From Promethearchaeota archaeon (lineage in GTDB: Archaea > Asgardarchaeota > Thorarchaeia > Thorarchaeales > Thorarchaeaceae), in assembly GCA_014728035.1 (NCBI GenBank), contig WJMJ01000079.1, positions 108,827 through 172,826 of the forward strand: DNA of 64,000 nt, in the 5' to 3' direction. Below the pieces are notes generated by a model, which saw only the letters and a list, made by a program, of their open reading frames with translations, was not told where the DNA came from and ran no database searches. Made by a program: the position numbers and the translations under genes. Below are positions 1-8,490 of this stretch, one piece after another. How positions within the stretch are numbered: the first letter of the stretch is position 1; each line of letters opens with the position of its first letter.

Positions 1-279
1 AAAGAAATTCTGTATAATTACCATAAACACTACTGAAGCTTGAAACGTAAAATGAAACATTGACCACATGATAACAAGAAATATTGGGATTCCAAGGTAT
101 TTATGGAGAAAAACTTTGTCCAACATATCACTTAGTGTCCATTTACCTTCTCCTGGTTGATATGTTTCACATAAGATATCCCCAATAATCCTGTATCTTT
201 CATCTGCCAAGATTATTTGATTATCCGAATCATCAATGAATTCTTCTTCAAGTTGTATCGTCTGATCGGAACCACTCAT
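1..279 (-). CDS. feoB: FeoB C-terminal (membrane) half, partial
   Basis: Start of the membrane part of a ferrous iron permease; the 3' end runs off the window. The 93 visible residues hold an acidic linker, then ADERYRIIGDIL, which matches the end of the FeoB helical spacer domain just before the first membrane helix, then a first transmembrane segment from about residue 68. The ATG at 279-277 overlaps the TGA of the upstream GTPase gene in an ATGA arrangement, and a Shine-Dalgarno-like GAGGTG lies at 290-285 inside that gene. This supports a real second start rather than only a frameshift. In most organisms both parts are one protein, so the two products should work together to move Fe2+ into the cell. 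Confidence 0.75.
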   Translation of the reverse strand, partial: MSGSDQTIQLEEEFIDDSDNQIILADERYRIIGDILCETYQPGEGKWTLSDMLDKVFLHKYLGIPIFLVIMWSMFHFTFQASVVFMVIIQNFF

Positions 280-1085
280 AGCACCACCTCAAGAAGGCGA
301 TTCTTTAGTGCAGGGTCTTGAATCATAGAAAGAATATCTGGATCTCGTTCGAGAATTCTTAAGGCGAGCCACCTTGGTGGGAATCTATCTAAAATACTCC
401 TTTCTTCTTCCTCCAACATCGCAACTATTCTTTTGAGTTGTCTTTCTATCGATCGGTCATATTTGATTGCAGGTGGTCTAAGGCGTTCATATTCTCCATG
501 ATGATGGAATCGAGGATGGTAATGTAAGTGGTCATCGGGCTCATCCTCTCCCGGCGGATGCATAATTCCAGACCCGTCACGTTCTAAAACTTCCACAGGA
601 ACTGCTCGAAGAATTTCTTCCTTGAGCTCTTCCATTCCTTTCTTTTTTGTAGCAGTGGTTGATACAATTGGAGCTCTTAGGATTTCGGAGAGTTTATCTG
701 TGTCAATTCTATCTCCTTTTGCTCTCACCACATCTTGCATGTTTAATACAATAATCAGGTTCAGTTGATACTCTATCAATAATAATGTGAGATACAAGTT
801 TCTTTCAAGCTGCCCCGCATTTACAATATCCACCACTATATCTGGTCTGTGGTCTATTAGATACTCTCGTGCCACACGTTCATCATCTGAAAGTGCATTT
901 AGGCTATACACTCCGGGAAGGTCAACAACCTCGAACTCATATCCTTTGTAAGTATAATATCCTTCTTTTTTCTCAACCGTCTTTCCCGGCCAATTTCCTG
1001 TGTGCTGTCTTGAACCAGTTAAGTTATTGAAAATTACAGACTTCCCAACATTAGGATTGCCAATAAGTGCCACTTTAATTTTCAA
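276..1085 (-). CDS. feoB: FeoB N-terminal GTPase domain (split FeoB)
   Basis: Cytosolic G domain of the ferrous iron transporter. Visible motifs are G1 GNPNVGKS (9-16), G3 DLPG (55-58) and G4 NMQD (115-118), followed by a helical spacer that ends at residue 269 without membrane helices. Full-length FeoB normally continues for several hundred residues; here the membrane part is a separate overlapping gene at 279-1. An unusual histidine-rich stretch sits at about residues 175-197 (HLHYH, then HHH), between the G domain and the spacer. FeoA starts 6 bases upstream, so this is a feoA-feoB1-feoB2 operon read leftwards. The histidine cluster may bind metal; that is inference. Confidence 0.9.
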   Translation of the reverse strand: MKIKVALIGNPNVGKSVIFNNLTGSRQHTGNWPGKTVEKKEGYYTYKGYEFEVVDLPGVYSLNALSDDERVAREYLIDHRPDIVVDIVNAGQLERNLYLTLLLIEYQLNLIIVLNMQDVVRAKGDRIDTDKLSEILRAPIVSTTATKKKGMEELKEEILRAVPVEVLERDGSGIMHPPGEDEPDDHLHYHPRFHHHGEYERLRPPAIKYDRSIERQLKRIVAMLEEEERSILDRFPPRWLALRILERDPDILSMIQDPALKNRLLEVVL

Positions 1086-1091
1086 GAATCT

Positions 1092-1457
1092 TCACCCCAC
1101 TTCCTTCACTAATAGACGCCTTGCAAGTCTTTGACCTAGTGCAATACGTGTTCCTCTAACTTCCACCAAGACTGGGCCTCTCGATCCTCCACTTATTACT
1201 TCAAATGAACATCCCTTGGTTAGTCCCAAATCAAGTAACCTCTGCATCATTTGACGGTCTTCTTGATCCAGATTGCTTTTGTGAGGACAATCTTTTTCTC
1301 TATGATGTTTTCTACCAATTCTTCTTTTTCTGCGATGATGACGAAATGGATGTCTTCTTCCTGGCCGATTCATTATACCCACTAACTGACATTTTTTTCC
1401 AGCTTGAATTTGACTTAATGGTGTACTTTGTGGTTTTGTTGTCCCTTTTTGATCCAT
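1092..1457 (-). CDS. feoA: FeoA-like iron transport accessory protein with His/Arg-rich insert
   Basis: Small SH3-like protein that assists FeoB. The C-terminal part (about 62-121: MMQRLLDLGLTKG, then VEVRGTRIALGQRLARRLLV) is typical of FeoA. Between the first beta strands, at about residues 31-61, lies an insert of roughly 30 residues dense in His, Arg and Lys with one Cys (HHRRKRR, KHHREKDCPHK). Usual FeoA proteins are about 75-85 residues, so the length of 121 is due to this insert. The gene is first in the feo operon and lies directly behind the tandem palindromes at 1502-1537. The insert might sense or hand over metal, or bind nucleic acid or phosphate; function not known. Confidence 0.85.
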   Translation of the reverse strand: MDQKGTTKPQSTPLSQIQAGKKCQLVGIMNRPGRRHPFRHHRRKRRIGRKHHREKDCPHKSNLDQEDRQMMQRLLDLGLTKGCSFEVISGGSRGPVLVEVRGTRIALGQRLARRLLVKEVG

Positions 1458-1501
1458 CTCGAGACCTCCCTTTTTGGACTTGCGTGTGACTGACGCAAAA
1501 A

Positions 1502-1543
1502 GTTAGTCTTGTCTAACATTTGTTAGCTTTGTCTAACTTATAA
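1502..1543 (-). promoter_or_regulatory. feo promoter with two tandem operator palindromes
   Basis: Two copies of the same inverted repeat, GTTAG-N6-CTAAC, lie at 1502-1517 and 1522-1537, centred exactly 20 bp apart (about two helical turns). On the minus strand a TATA-like TTATAA (1538-1543) lies immediately upstream, so a start of transcription about 25 bases downstream would fall inside the pair, about 50-60 bases before feoA. This is the expected place for a repressor. The half-site GTTAG/CTAAC resembles DtxR/IdeR-type metal regulator boxes, though the N6 spacing is longer than in the usual consensus. The regulator itself is not in the window. Confidence 0.6.
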
Positions 1544-1674
1544 GACTTGTTGCTTAGGCCAAGACCTTGATGCAGTACTGAATGTGAATTTAGGTGAGGT
1601 AGTCGTCATCTCATAAACAGACCAAACCGCAATTGTTACATATTCCCTGTTGTTCTGTTAAGGTAGGGAAAAGA

Positions 1675-3072
1675 ATGTCATACCATAAAACACCACTAAA
1701 GTATGGCAGTGTAGAGATTGATGAGTTCATTCCATCAAGCCTCACTGATGTAACCGTTTTGAAAATTGGTGAATTCAAGCCAGACTTCAATGATTTCATT
1801 ACAAAGCTGAACGAAGTCTTGGATAATCCAATTGACTCGAAGCCTTTTGACGAATTAGTCGCTGAAGTATACGAAAAAGGCAATACAATAATGATTATTG
1901 TAGACGATAACACTAGGCCAAATGTCCACACCCGAGCAATAATCCCTGTTTTGATGGAACGCCTTCTCTCGCTCGGTGTTGAAAAGGACGATATCAAAAT
2001 CATTGTTGCGAGTGGTTCTCATAAACCTCCAACACAAGACCAGATTCGTTCAAAGATTCTTGGTGATGATATCTACAATCGTTGGAAAGATAATGTGTTG
2101 ATCCATAGTTGCGATGAAGGAAATCTTGAGTTCGGAAAAACCAAAATGGGTACTCCTATTCACATTGACAAACGCGTGCTCGATGCAAGTTTGGTTATTC
2201 CCCTTAGTGATAGTGAATATCATTATTTTGCAGGACAAGCTGGCACCGTGAAATTATTTTGTCCTGGTGTGGCAGGTAGAGAAACTATACGTGTAAACCA
2301 TCCTAGAATGTTTGACCTTGAAAAGGGGTTTGTTGAGGGCTGTAGACTTGGGAATACAGATGGAAATCCTGTCATTCAGGACATGATTGAGATTGCTTCT
2401 CTAGTAAAAGAAGAACTACCTATGTTCTGCATTGACACAATCGTACACCATGGGGATATCGTCTACGTTCAGGCTGGAGACCTCATCTCCTGTCATGAAG
2501 CAGCTACAGAACCACTCAGAGAACTGCGTGTCGTTGATGTCGAAGAACCAGGTGACTTAGTATTCGTATCAGTTGGTGAATTAGGACTCAATCTATATCA
2601 AGCAGGAAAGGGAGTACATGCAGCTTGGAATGCGGTTCGTCATGACTTGAAAGGATGGATTGTCTTACTTGCTCCCTGTGAAGATGGAATTGGTAGTGCA
2701 GCTTACGCTGAGGCTATGGAAGCTGCAAAGGATATGATGGTGCGAGATGCCCTCCGATTTGTAATTAAGACATATGGTTCTGAGGAAGCCTTCAAAATTG
2801 GTAATCAAAAACCCCCAGACCTATTCAGAATTCTACTTGATGTGGCAGAGAAGAATATCAAAGTTGTCACTCAACTCAGTCCGGAAGAACTTGAGATCTA
2901 TAGAATGGAGGCATGCAATCCTAATTCTCCTGATGATAGCCAACGAGTTCTTAGAGAATTAGTCCAGCGATATATCGAAGAATCGGGAATTTCTGATCCA
3001 AAAATCTATGTTCTTGACGACCCGGGTCTTCTAATTAATGTCGAGAAACAAAAAGAGATAATAAACGTGTAA
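1675..3072 (+). CDS. larA: LarA-like nickel-dependent racemase (DUF2088 family)
   Basis: Member of the lactate racemase family, which racemises 2-hydroxy acids using a nickel pincer nucleotide. Visible features are the VDDNTRP motif (about 86-92), GSHKPPT with His116 at the place of catalytic His108 of the Lactobacillus plantarum enzyme, and HYFAGQAGTVK with His183 and Lys193 ten residues apart, as in the pincer-binding His174/Lys184. The start at 1675 is preferred over the upstream ATG at 1633 because homologues begin near here and a GGTAGGG stretch precedes it. Length 465 is close to the family norm. No larB, larC or larE maturation gene is seen nearby. The substrate may not be lactate. Confidence 0.82.
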   Translation: MSYHKTPLKYGSVEIDEFIPSSLTDVTVLKIGEFKPDFNDFITKLNEVLDNPIDSKPFDELVAEVYEKGNTIMIIVDDNTRPNVHTRAIIPVLMERLLSLGVEKDDIKIIVASGSHKPPTQDQIRSKILGDDIYNRWKDNVLIHSCDEGNLEFGKTKMGTPIHIDKRVLDASLVIPLSDSEYHYFAGQAGTVKLFCPGVAGRETIRVNHPRMFDLEKGFVEGCRLGNTDGNPVIQDMIEIASLVKEELPMFCIDTIVHHGDIVYVQAGDLISCHEAATEPLRELRVVDVEEPGDLVFVSVGELGLNLYQAGKGVHAAWNAVRHDLKGWIVLLAPCEDGIGSAAYAEAMEAAKDMMVRDALRFVIKTYGSEEAFKIGNQKPPDLFRILLDVAEKNIKVVTQLSPEELEIYRMEACNPNSPDDSQRVLRELVQRYIEESGISDPKIYVLDDPGLLINVEKQKEIINV

Positions 3073-3097
3073 GTGGGCTATTACCCACCTACCTCTC

Positions 3098-4534
3098 TTA
3101 TTTTATTTTCCATGTTGGTCCATCTTTTGTATCGTTAATTGTGACACCAAGCTCACCAAGTTGGTCTCGTATCATATCTGCAGTATCCCAATCTTTGGAT
3201 TCTCTAGCTTTTTCACGTAATTCGAGAAGCAACTCGATTGTCCCTTTTAATAGCTCCTTTGACTCGGATTTGTCAGCACCAGTACTCGTTTCACTGAGAT
3301 CAATTCCTAGAATGTTTACTAGTGAAATCATTGTTGCAAGAGCTTTTCGAACCACAACAGGTTTGCTTATCTTTGAGGTGTGGGTATTGACCACCTTAAT
3401 GAACGTGAAAAGTTCAGCCAGAGCTCCTGGTGTGTTGAAATCATCGTTCATCTCTCGTTCAAATCCCTCTCTAAGTGTATCTATTGCTTCTGACAGAATT
3501 GAGTCCGATTCGGTAGAATCCACCTGCCCTCTCTCCAAAATCAAAAGACGGCCGCGGAGTGTATCTACAGCATTCCTAATCCTCTCAACGGTTTGAGTCG
3601 CCTGATTCAAGGCATCTGTATTATAGTCAAGTGGTTGGCGATAATGTCCTGATACTAGGAATAGACGGACAGCTTGATGGTCGAAATTATCCAGAACCTC
3701 TCGAGCTGTGAAGAAGTTTCCCTCGGACTTGGACATTTTATCTTTATCAATTGTAAGAAATCCATTGTGTAACCAATATTTTACCGGGGTTTCTACACCG
3801 TATGCTCCTGCACTTTGAGCTATCTCGTTCTCATGATGAGGAAAGATCAGGTCTTGTCCACCTCCGTGTATGTCAAATGGAACTCCTAGGAAATGCTTTC
3901 CCATGGCTGAACATTCAGCATGCCACCCTGGCCTACCTTTTCCCCATGGGCTTTCCCAAGATGGTTCTCCTGGCTTCTCAGCTTTCCAAAGTGCAAAGTC
4001 TCGTGGATCTTGTTTCTTTGAATCCACCTCAACACGAGCACCAGATGAGAGCTCGTCTGGAGATATCCCTGAAAGAATTCCATAACTCTCATACTCGCTG
4101 ACATCAAAGTAGACATCACCATGTACTGCATATCCAAGTCCATTCTTGATGATCAGTTCAGTCATCTCAATCATATCATCGATATGTTCAGTAGCACGAG
4201 GATTGATGGTAGCAGGTTTCAGGTTTAATTCATTTGCTATCTTTCGGTATTCGGTGATGAATTTTGCAGCCAACTCGGGAACAGATATTCCCTCGCGATT
4301 TGCTCTGTCTATCATTTTGTCATCTACATCCGTGAAGTTTGTAATGTAGGTGACTCTATAACCTGAATATTCTAGATAACGTCGTATTGTATCAAATACC
4401 GCAAATGACCTTGCATTACCAATATGCGGATAATCATACACTGTTGGGCCACACACGTACATTCTTACATGATTTCCTTCCAGTGGCTCGAATTCTTCTT
4501 TCGATCTTGACAGTGTGTTGTATACCTTGAGCAT
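3098..4534 (-). CDS. cysS: Cysteinyl-tRNA synthetase
   Basis: Class I aminoacyl-tRNA synthetase charging tRNA-Cys. It shows the zinc ligand Cys28 in MYVCGPTVYDYPHIGN, the HIGH-type motif HIGN (37-40), the remaining zinc ligands around Cys208 and HHEN (233-236), and KMSKS (266-270), then the helical anticodon-binding region. I start it at MLKVYNTLSR (4534), the usual N-terminus of the family, rather than 17 codons earlier. It is convergent with larA and divergent from the ABC operon. The only tRNA gene in the window, at 20872, happens to be its substrate. Confidence 0.95.
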   Translation of the reverse strand: MLKVYNTLSRSKEEFEPLEGNHVRMYVCGPTVYDYPHIGNARSFAVFDTIRRYLEYSGYRVTYITNFTDVDDKMIDRANREGISVPELAAKFITEYRKIANELNLKPATINPRATEHIDDMIEMTELIIKNGLGYAVHGDVYFDVSEYESYGILSGISPDELSSGARVEVDSKKQDPRDFALWKAEKPGEPSWESPWGKGRPGWHAECSAMGKHFLGVPFDIHGGGQDLIFPHHENEIAQSAGAYGVETPVKYWLHNGFLTIDKDKMSKSEGNFFTAREVLDNFDHQAVRLFLVSGHYRQPLDYNTDALNQATQTVERIRNAVDTLRGRLLILERGQVDSTESDSILSEAIDTLREGFEREMNDDFNTPGALAELFTFIKVVNTHTSKISKPVVVRKALATMISLVNILGIDLSETSTGADKSESKELLKGTIELLLELREKARESKDWDTADMIRDQLGELGVTINDTKDGPTWKIK

Positions 4535-4659
4535 ATCATCTACCCATGTCCTCACAGGATTCTGTGCATAAAAAGGACTCTGCAAATATTGCCTTGATTA
4601 CTACTGTTTCCGGATTATTATTAGATAAATATTAAACCATATATACTAAAACAATATAC

Positions 4660-4706
4660 TTTATATACGTATTATGTATATGTTTTTATTGTAACAAATA
4701 GGTGAT
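4660..4706 (+). promoter_or_regulatory. Promoter and ribosome binding site of the ABC operon
   Basis: TTTATATAC at 4660-4668 is a good archaeal TATA box, with A-rich sequence upstream as expected for a BRE. A transcript starting about 25 bases on would have a leader of about 20 bases. GGTGAT at 4701-4706 precedes the ATG at 4710. Confidence 0.55.
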
Positions 4707-4709
4707 ATT

Positions 4710-5738
4710 ATGAAGACACTAGCAATAGATTGCATTGACTTGGAAAAGGTCTATGAGTCACGTAAATTACAGGGACTGATTCCTCCAAAATGGAAAACAA
4801 AAAGAGTGACTGCTCTGAATAGCCTCTCTCTACAGGTCAAACGTGGAGAAATTATGGGCTTACTAGGCCCAAACGGAGCGGGTAAAACAACTACCATTCA
4901 GATCTTAGCGGGTTTATTGGTACCTGATAACGGAGATGCTTACATCCATGGAATTAATGCAATAGCTGAACCAGAACGCGTGAAAAGAATTGTTGGTGTT
5001 GTAGCAGGTGGAGATACTCGACAATTATACAACAAGCTCAATGCGAGAGAGAACTTACGGTATTGGGGACATCTACATGGCATGGATGGTCCTTATCTTG
5101 AAGAACGCATTGATTTCCTCCTAGAATTAGTTGGTCTTCAAGATCGACAAGATGACGAGTTTGAGAAATTTAGTCTTGGAATGTCTCAACGGCTTGTTCT
5201 TGCTAGAGGTATGATTCATGACCCTGAGGTACTTCTTCTCGATGAGCCAACTCTTGGGTTGGATCCCAAAGCTAGCAGAGAGATGAGAAGCTTCATCAAA
5301 AAGAAGCTAGTGGAAGAACAGGAGAAAACAATTCTACTCACCACTCATGAAATGCATGTTGCAGAAGAGCTCTCGGATCGGATTGCTATAATCAATCGTG
5401 GGTCAATTGTCGCTCTAGATGAACCTTCAAAATTGCGAGAGATGGTTCCAAATGATTTTCGAATTCAGGTTGATATTAGGAACATAACTCCTCAGATACA
5501 ACAAGCACTTTCATACAATGGTCTAGTTGTTCAAGATCACAAATACCTTGAGCATGAGAATGTAGACCGATTTGTAATCAGTACTGATGATGAAGAGCGA
5601 GCAATCAAACGCGTAATTGATGCAGTTAGACTCTCTGAAGAAGCTCGATTAGTTGGAATAGACCTTAGAGAGGCAACTCTTGAGGATGCGTTTGTTTTTC
5701 TAACAGATGATAATTTGGAGGTTTCAGTCAATGCATAA
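4710..5738 (+). CDS. ABC transporter ATP-binding protein (ABC-2 export type)
   Basis: ATPase subunit of an export-type ABC transporter. It carries Walker A LGPNGAGKTT, a signature loop SLGMSQRLVLARG, Walker B VLLLDEPTLGLDP and the switch His in LLTTHEMH. Length 342 with an extended C-terminal domain is typical of the CcmA/drug-exporter class. It pairs with the permease at 5787, and the following three genes appear to be in the same transcription unit. The substrate cannot be read from sequence; lipids, peptides or toxic compounds are all possible. Confidence 0.9.
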   Translation: MKTLAIDCIDLEKVYESRKLQGLIPPKWKTKRVTALNSLSLQVKRGEIMGLLGPNGAGKTTTIQILAGLLVPDNGDAYIHGINAIAEPERVKRIVGVVAGGDTRQLYNKLNARENLRYWGHLHGMDGPYLEERIDFLLELVGLQDRQDDEFEKFSLGMSQRLVLARGMIHDPEVLLLDEPTLGLDPKASREMRSFIKKKLVEEQEKTILLTTHEMHVAEELSDRIAIINRGSIVALDEPSKLREMVPNDFRIQVDIRNITPQIQQALSYNGLVVQDHKYLEHENVDRFVISTDDEERAIKRVIDAVRLSEEARLVGIDLREATLEDAFVFLTDDNLEVSVNA

Positions 5739-5786
5739 CTTGACCAAATTAAAACCTCAAAGATTTATTCGTAGGAGGACGGGTAA

Positions 5787-6614
5787 TTGATTTCACAGAG
5801 AAAAACCGGAATCAGTCATTGGATTCTTATCGCAAAGGGTACATTTGTGAAAGAGATTTTGATTCAGAAGCGATATACTGGGTGGCTAATTCAGAGTTTG
5901 ATTCAACCAATAATTTTCATGGTGCTATTTACTCAGATGGGTGCTGGTTTTGGTATTGGTGTTACCGATTCTGGATTTGATTTTACAAGCTTTCTCATAC
6001 TAGGCTCTGTACTCGTGATGCTTTTATCTCAAATGCTTTGGGGTTCTGGGAATGCTTTGAGAAGTGAGCAGTATCGTGGAACTTTGGAATCTACTCTTAT
6101 GACCCCTACAAAAATGTCTGCTATGCTTACCGGATATTCTTTTGTTGATGTTGTACAGTCTATCTATTTGATTTTCATGGGATTGTTTCTTGGAGTCTTT
6201 GTATTTGGATTTCAGATTCAAATCACAGATCCTGTCGCTTTGATTATTGCACTAGGAACAACAATGTATGGTGTAATGGGATTTGGTTTTATGTTCGCAT
6301 CTGTGACTCTTCTCATGAAGCAGTCAGGTCCTCTCATCAATATAATGCAGCCAATTTTGTATATCTTATGCGGAATATTCTTTCCATTGACTGCACTACC
6401 TCCTGCAGTTCAAGCATTCTCTATGTTAATCCCGCTAACTCAAGGCTTTCTAGCAGTACAAAATGTACTACTTGTTGGTGCTGGGCTTAATACGATCATA
6501 CCTTTGATTTTGGGTGCATTAACAGGTGGGACAATTTTAGCACTTTTCGGCATAGTTATGCTCAGAAGAACTATTGAACACGCAAGGAGAAGAGGTATTA
6601 TAGGTGCGTTTTAG
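5787..6614 (+). CDS. ABC-2 type transporter permease
   Basis: Integral membrane partner of the ATPase just upstream. It has about six hydrophobic segments and the ABC-2 pattern of a middle loop GTLESTLMTPTKM followed by helices and a re-entrant region rich in Pro and Gly (FFPLTALPPAVQ). The start is TTG at 5787, chosen because AGGAGG at 5773-5778 lies 8 bases upstream and no better start exists. The gap to the ATPase gene is 48 bases. The gene ends 25 bases before the preferred start of the regulator. Confidence 0.88.
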   Translation: MISQRKTGISHWILIAKGTFVKEILIQKRYTGWLIQSLIQPIIFMVLFTQMGAGFGIGVTDSGFDFTSFLILGSVLVMLLSQMLWGSGNALRSEQYRGTLESTLMTPTKMSAMLTGYSFVDVVQSIYLIFMGLFLGVFVFGFQIQITDPVALIIALGTTMYGVMGFGFMFASVTLLMKQSGPLINIMQPILYILCGIFFPLTALPPAVQAFSMLIPLTQGFLAVQNVLLVGAGLNTIIPLILGALTGGTILALFGIVMLRRTIEHARRRGIIGAF

Positions 6615-6639
6615 TGTACTATATAGGATACAACCTCAG

Positions 6640-7011
6640 GTGAACATCGTGACATCGAATGATGAGGAATCTTCAAAGGAGTTTGATAGGATTGAAACCC
6701 TAGAAGAGTTGGCTGATGCATTATCTCTTCTAGGAAATGAGACCCGTCTACGAGTGATTGGTGCCTTGAAAAAGAAGAAGATGTTCATCCAAGAGATAGC
6801 ACAGGAACTCAATCTCTCCTATCCTCTCCTTCATCTTCATCTGAAAAATCTTGAGAAGAACGGTGTTGTAAAATCTGAGTATAGTGTTGGTGAAGATAAA
6901 TCAACAAGATATGTAAAACGATATTTCGAGCTAGTCGACTTCAAGTTTGAAATCACTCCTGAACTTGTAGAAAGACTAGCAACACAATACGAGGCAAAAC
7001 AAAATGAGTAA
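6640..7011 (+). CDS. ArsR-like winged-helix transcriptional regulator
   Basis: Small DNA-binding protein. After an acidic N-terminus it has a winged helix: LADALSLLGNETRLRVIGAL, then MFIQEIAQELNLSYPLLHLH as recognition region, then a wing with KSEYSVGEDKSTRYVKRYFEL. The start is uncertain: GTG at 6640, GTG at 6649 or an earlier GTG at 6604 that would overlap the permease gene. I prefer 6640, behind CCTCAGG. It lies within the ABC operon and overlaps the next gene by 8 bases, so it probably regulates the exporter or responds to the same signal. Confidence 0.78.
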   Translation: MNIVTSNDEESSKEFDRIETLEELADALSLLGNETRLRVIGALKKKKMFIQEIAQELNLSYPLLHLHLKNLEKNGVVKSEYSVGEDKSTRYVKRYFELVDFKFEITPELVERLATQYEAKQNE

Positions 7012-7324
7012 TGGATTCAATAAGTGGATAGCTGCCCTTGCAATAATTTTCATGGGCTTTGCATTTCCCGCTGTCTTAGTGTATCTCTCAGCCTTTTACG
7101 CTTTCAATATCTGGTTCACTGCTATTTTTTCATTTCTATCATTAGGTGGAGCTGTCGGAATCATTTCAATTGTGATGGTTGGAACTAATTATATGGGCGG
7201 CAGTGATTCTTCTACAGAAAAGCAAAAGATGCTTAGAGCGCAAATGATTGAAACATTGAAAGAAATGGATGAAGTAATCTTCTATCTCAGCGATATTCGT
7301 GACTTCTTGAAAACGGAGGAGTAA
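7004..7324 (+). CDS. Small two-helix membrane protein
   Basis: Unknown protein of 106 residues. Two hydrophobic segments (about 10-33 and 37-60) are followed by a charged, amphipathic C-terminal tail ending in EMDEVIFYLSDIRDFLKTEE. Its ATG lies inside the end of the regulator gene (8-base overlap), which implies translational coupling and membership of the ABC operon. The tail resembles the whole of the 44-residue protein encoded next. It could be an accessory subunit or sensor of the exporter; no family was recognised. Confidence 0.65.
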   Translation: MSNGFNKWIAALAIIFMGFAFPAVLVYLSAFYAFNIWFTAIFSFLSLGGAVGIISIVMVGTNYMGGSDSSTEKQKMLRAQMIETLKEMDEVIFYLSDIRDFLKTEE

Positions 7325-7326
7325 CC

Positions 7327-7461
7327 TTGGCAGTAAATACTGATTATGAAGAATTGAGTGATAAAGAGCTGATTAAAGAATCTATCCAGAAGATGGGTGA
7401 ATTGAAAAGTATCTTGAGAGAGATTCGCCGCTCATTGGGTCGAATAGAAGGATCTGAATAG
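7327..7461 (+). CDS. 44-residue helical protein, last gene of ABC operon
   Basis: Short open frame with a TTG start at 7327 and a Shine-Dalgarno motif GGAGGA overlapping the stop of the previous gene. The product, starting MAVNTDYEELSDKELIKE, is predicted to be one amphipathic helix (SIQKMGELKSILREIRRSL) and has the same pattern as the C-terminal tail of the preceding membrane protein. Position, ribosome binding site and this similarity support a real gene. It might form a coiled coil with its neighbour. Confidence 0.5.
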   Translation: MAVNTDYEELSDKELIKESIQKMGELKSILREIRRSLGRIEGSE

Positions 7462-7526
7462 TCGGAGTTGGTTGTATAACCGTTGCAATTGAGATTAGCC
7501 CAGCTAGCTCGTTTAGTGAGTTTGAA

Positions 7527-8459
7527 ATGATATGGCACAAGTCAATGCAGCATCTTTCTTGGTACTTGGATCCGAATCCAATGGACTACGATATGAAAGA
7601 AGAAATAACAGAATTAGCAGAGAGTTTTTCATCAAATAAACATTATTTTCTGATTGCCAAATCTAAAGGTGAGTCGGTTGGATGTATCACTTTTGAAACT
7701 CGTGATAAATTAGCCCGATTGGGAATAACCATGCCAGGTGTACCATTAAACAAGCGAGGAACAATGATTGGGAATAAGTTACTCAATGAATGCATTTCTA
7801 TTCTAAAATCAAAATCAATTTCCGTTCTCAATTGTACATACAAATATAGAACCAAGGAAGAAATTCAATGGCATCTTGACCTGGTTAAATCTCTGGGTTT
7901 TGTTTCTCAACCTGAGGGGACTCAATTAATGCGATCTGTTGCTGAAAGCAACAACACAGCTGATGATTCAAGCAACCAATTCAAGATTCTACATCGCGAA
8001 GATGTATCTCCTCAGTCACTTGCTGAATTAACTTATCAGTCTTTTTTGGGGACAGTCCAAGATCGAGCAATCCACGAAAATACTATGCCCATGACATTAG
8101 ATGGGATTCTGCAATCACATAATAGAATTGCATCAAATTCAATTTTCTTCTCTCCTGCAAATTTATGGTATATTGCTCAAGTAGATGATGATTTAGCAGG
8201 AGTGTTGATTGGTGGAGATATTGGGAAAAGAAATGATTACCGGATAGGAATAATTGGCGAGCTCTGCGTTAGTCCTTCTTTTCGTAGGAGAGGAATTGCA
8301 AGCAAACTAATCTCTAAGTTTCTTTCAGATTCACAGAAGATGAATTTTGACTATGTTTTCGTTGGAACTCCTAGTAGAAATATCCCTGGAATTAGATTAT
8401 ATGAAAAACATGGTTTCACTCCAACTAATTATACAATTAATCTTTCATTAGCTCTCTAG
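7527..8459 (+). CDS. Tandem GNAT-family N-acetyltransferase
   Basis: Two GNAT-like halves. The C-terminal half (about 155-310) has the acetyl-CoA loop GELCVSPSFRRRGIASKLI and the typical ending GIRLYEKHGFTPTNY. The N-terminal half (about 1-140) keeps the fold pattern (GESVGCITFE, GTMIGNKLLNECI, LVKSLGFV) but a weaker acetyl-CoA motif, as is common when one half is inactive. The frame stays open upstream to 7458 without a standard start, so the N-terminus is not certain. It stands alone between the ABC operon and the convergent alkB-like gene. The acceptor substrate is unknown. Confidence 0.78.
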   Translation: MIWHKSMQHLSWYLDPNPMDYDMKEEITELAESFSSNKHYFLIAKSKGESVGCITFETRDKLARLGITMPGVPLNKRGTMIGNKLLNECISILKSKSISVLNCTYKYRTKEEIQWHLDLVKSLGFVSQPEGTQLMRSVAESNNTADDSSNQFKILHREDVSPQSLAELTYQSFLGTVQDRAIHENTMPMTLDGILQSHNRIASNSIFFSPANLWYIAQVDDDLAGVLIGGDIGKRNDYRIGIIGELCVSPSFRRRGIASKLISKFLSDSQKMNFDYVFVGTPSRNIPGIRLYEKHGFTPTNYTINLSLAL

Positions 8460-8490
8460 AATGATTCTTTCCATTGTTGAGTCGATCTAT

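Noticed and set aside
1205..1489. 94-residue plus-strand frame
   Set aside because: It lies opposite feoA and its Phe/Asp-rich composition is the reverse complement of the His/Lys-rich insert; no ribosome binding site.
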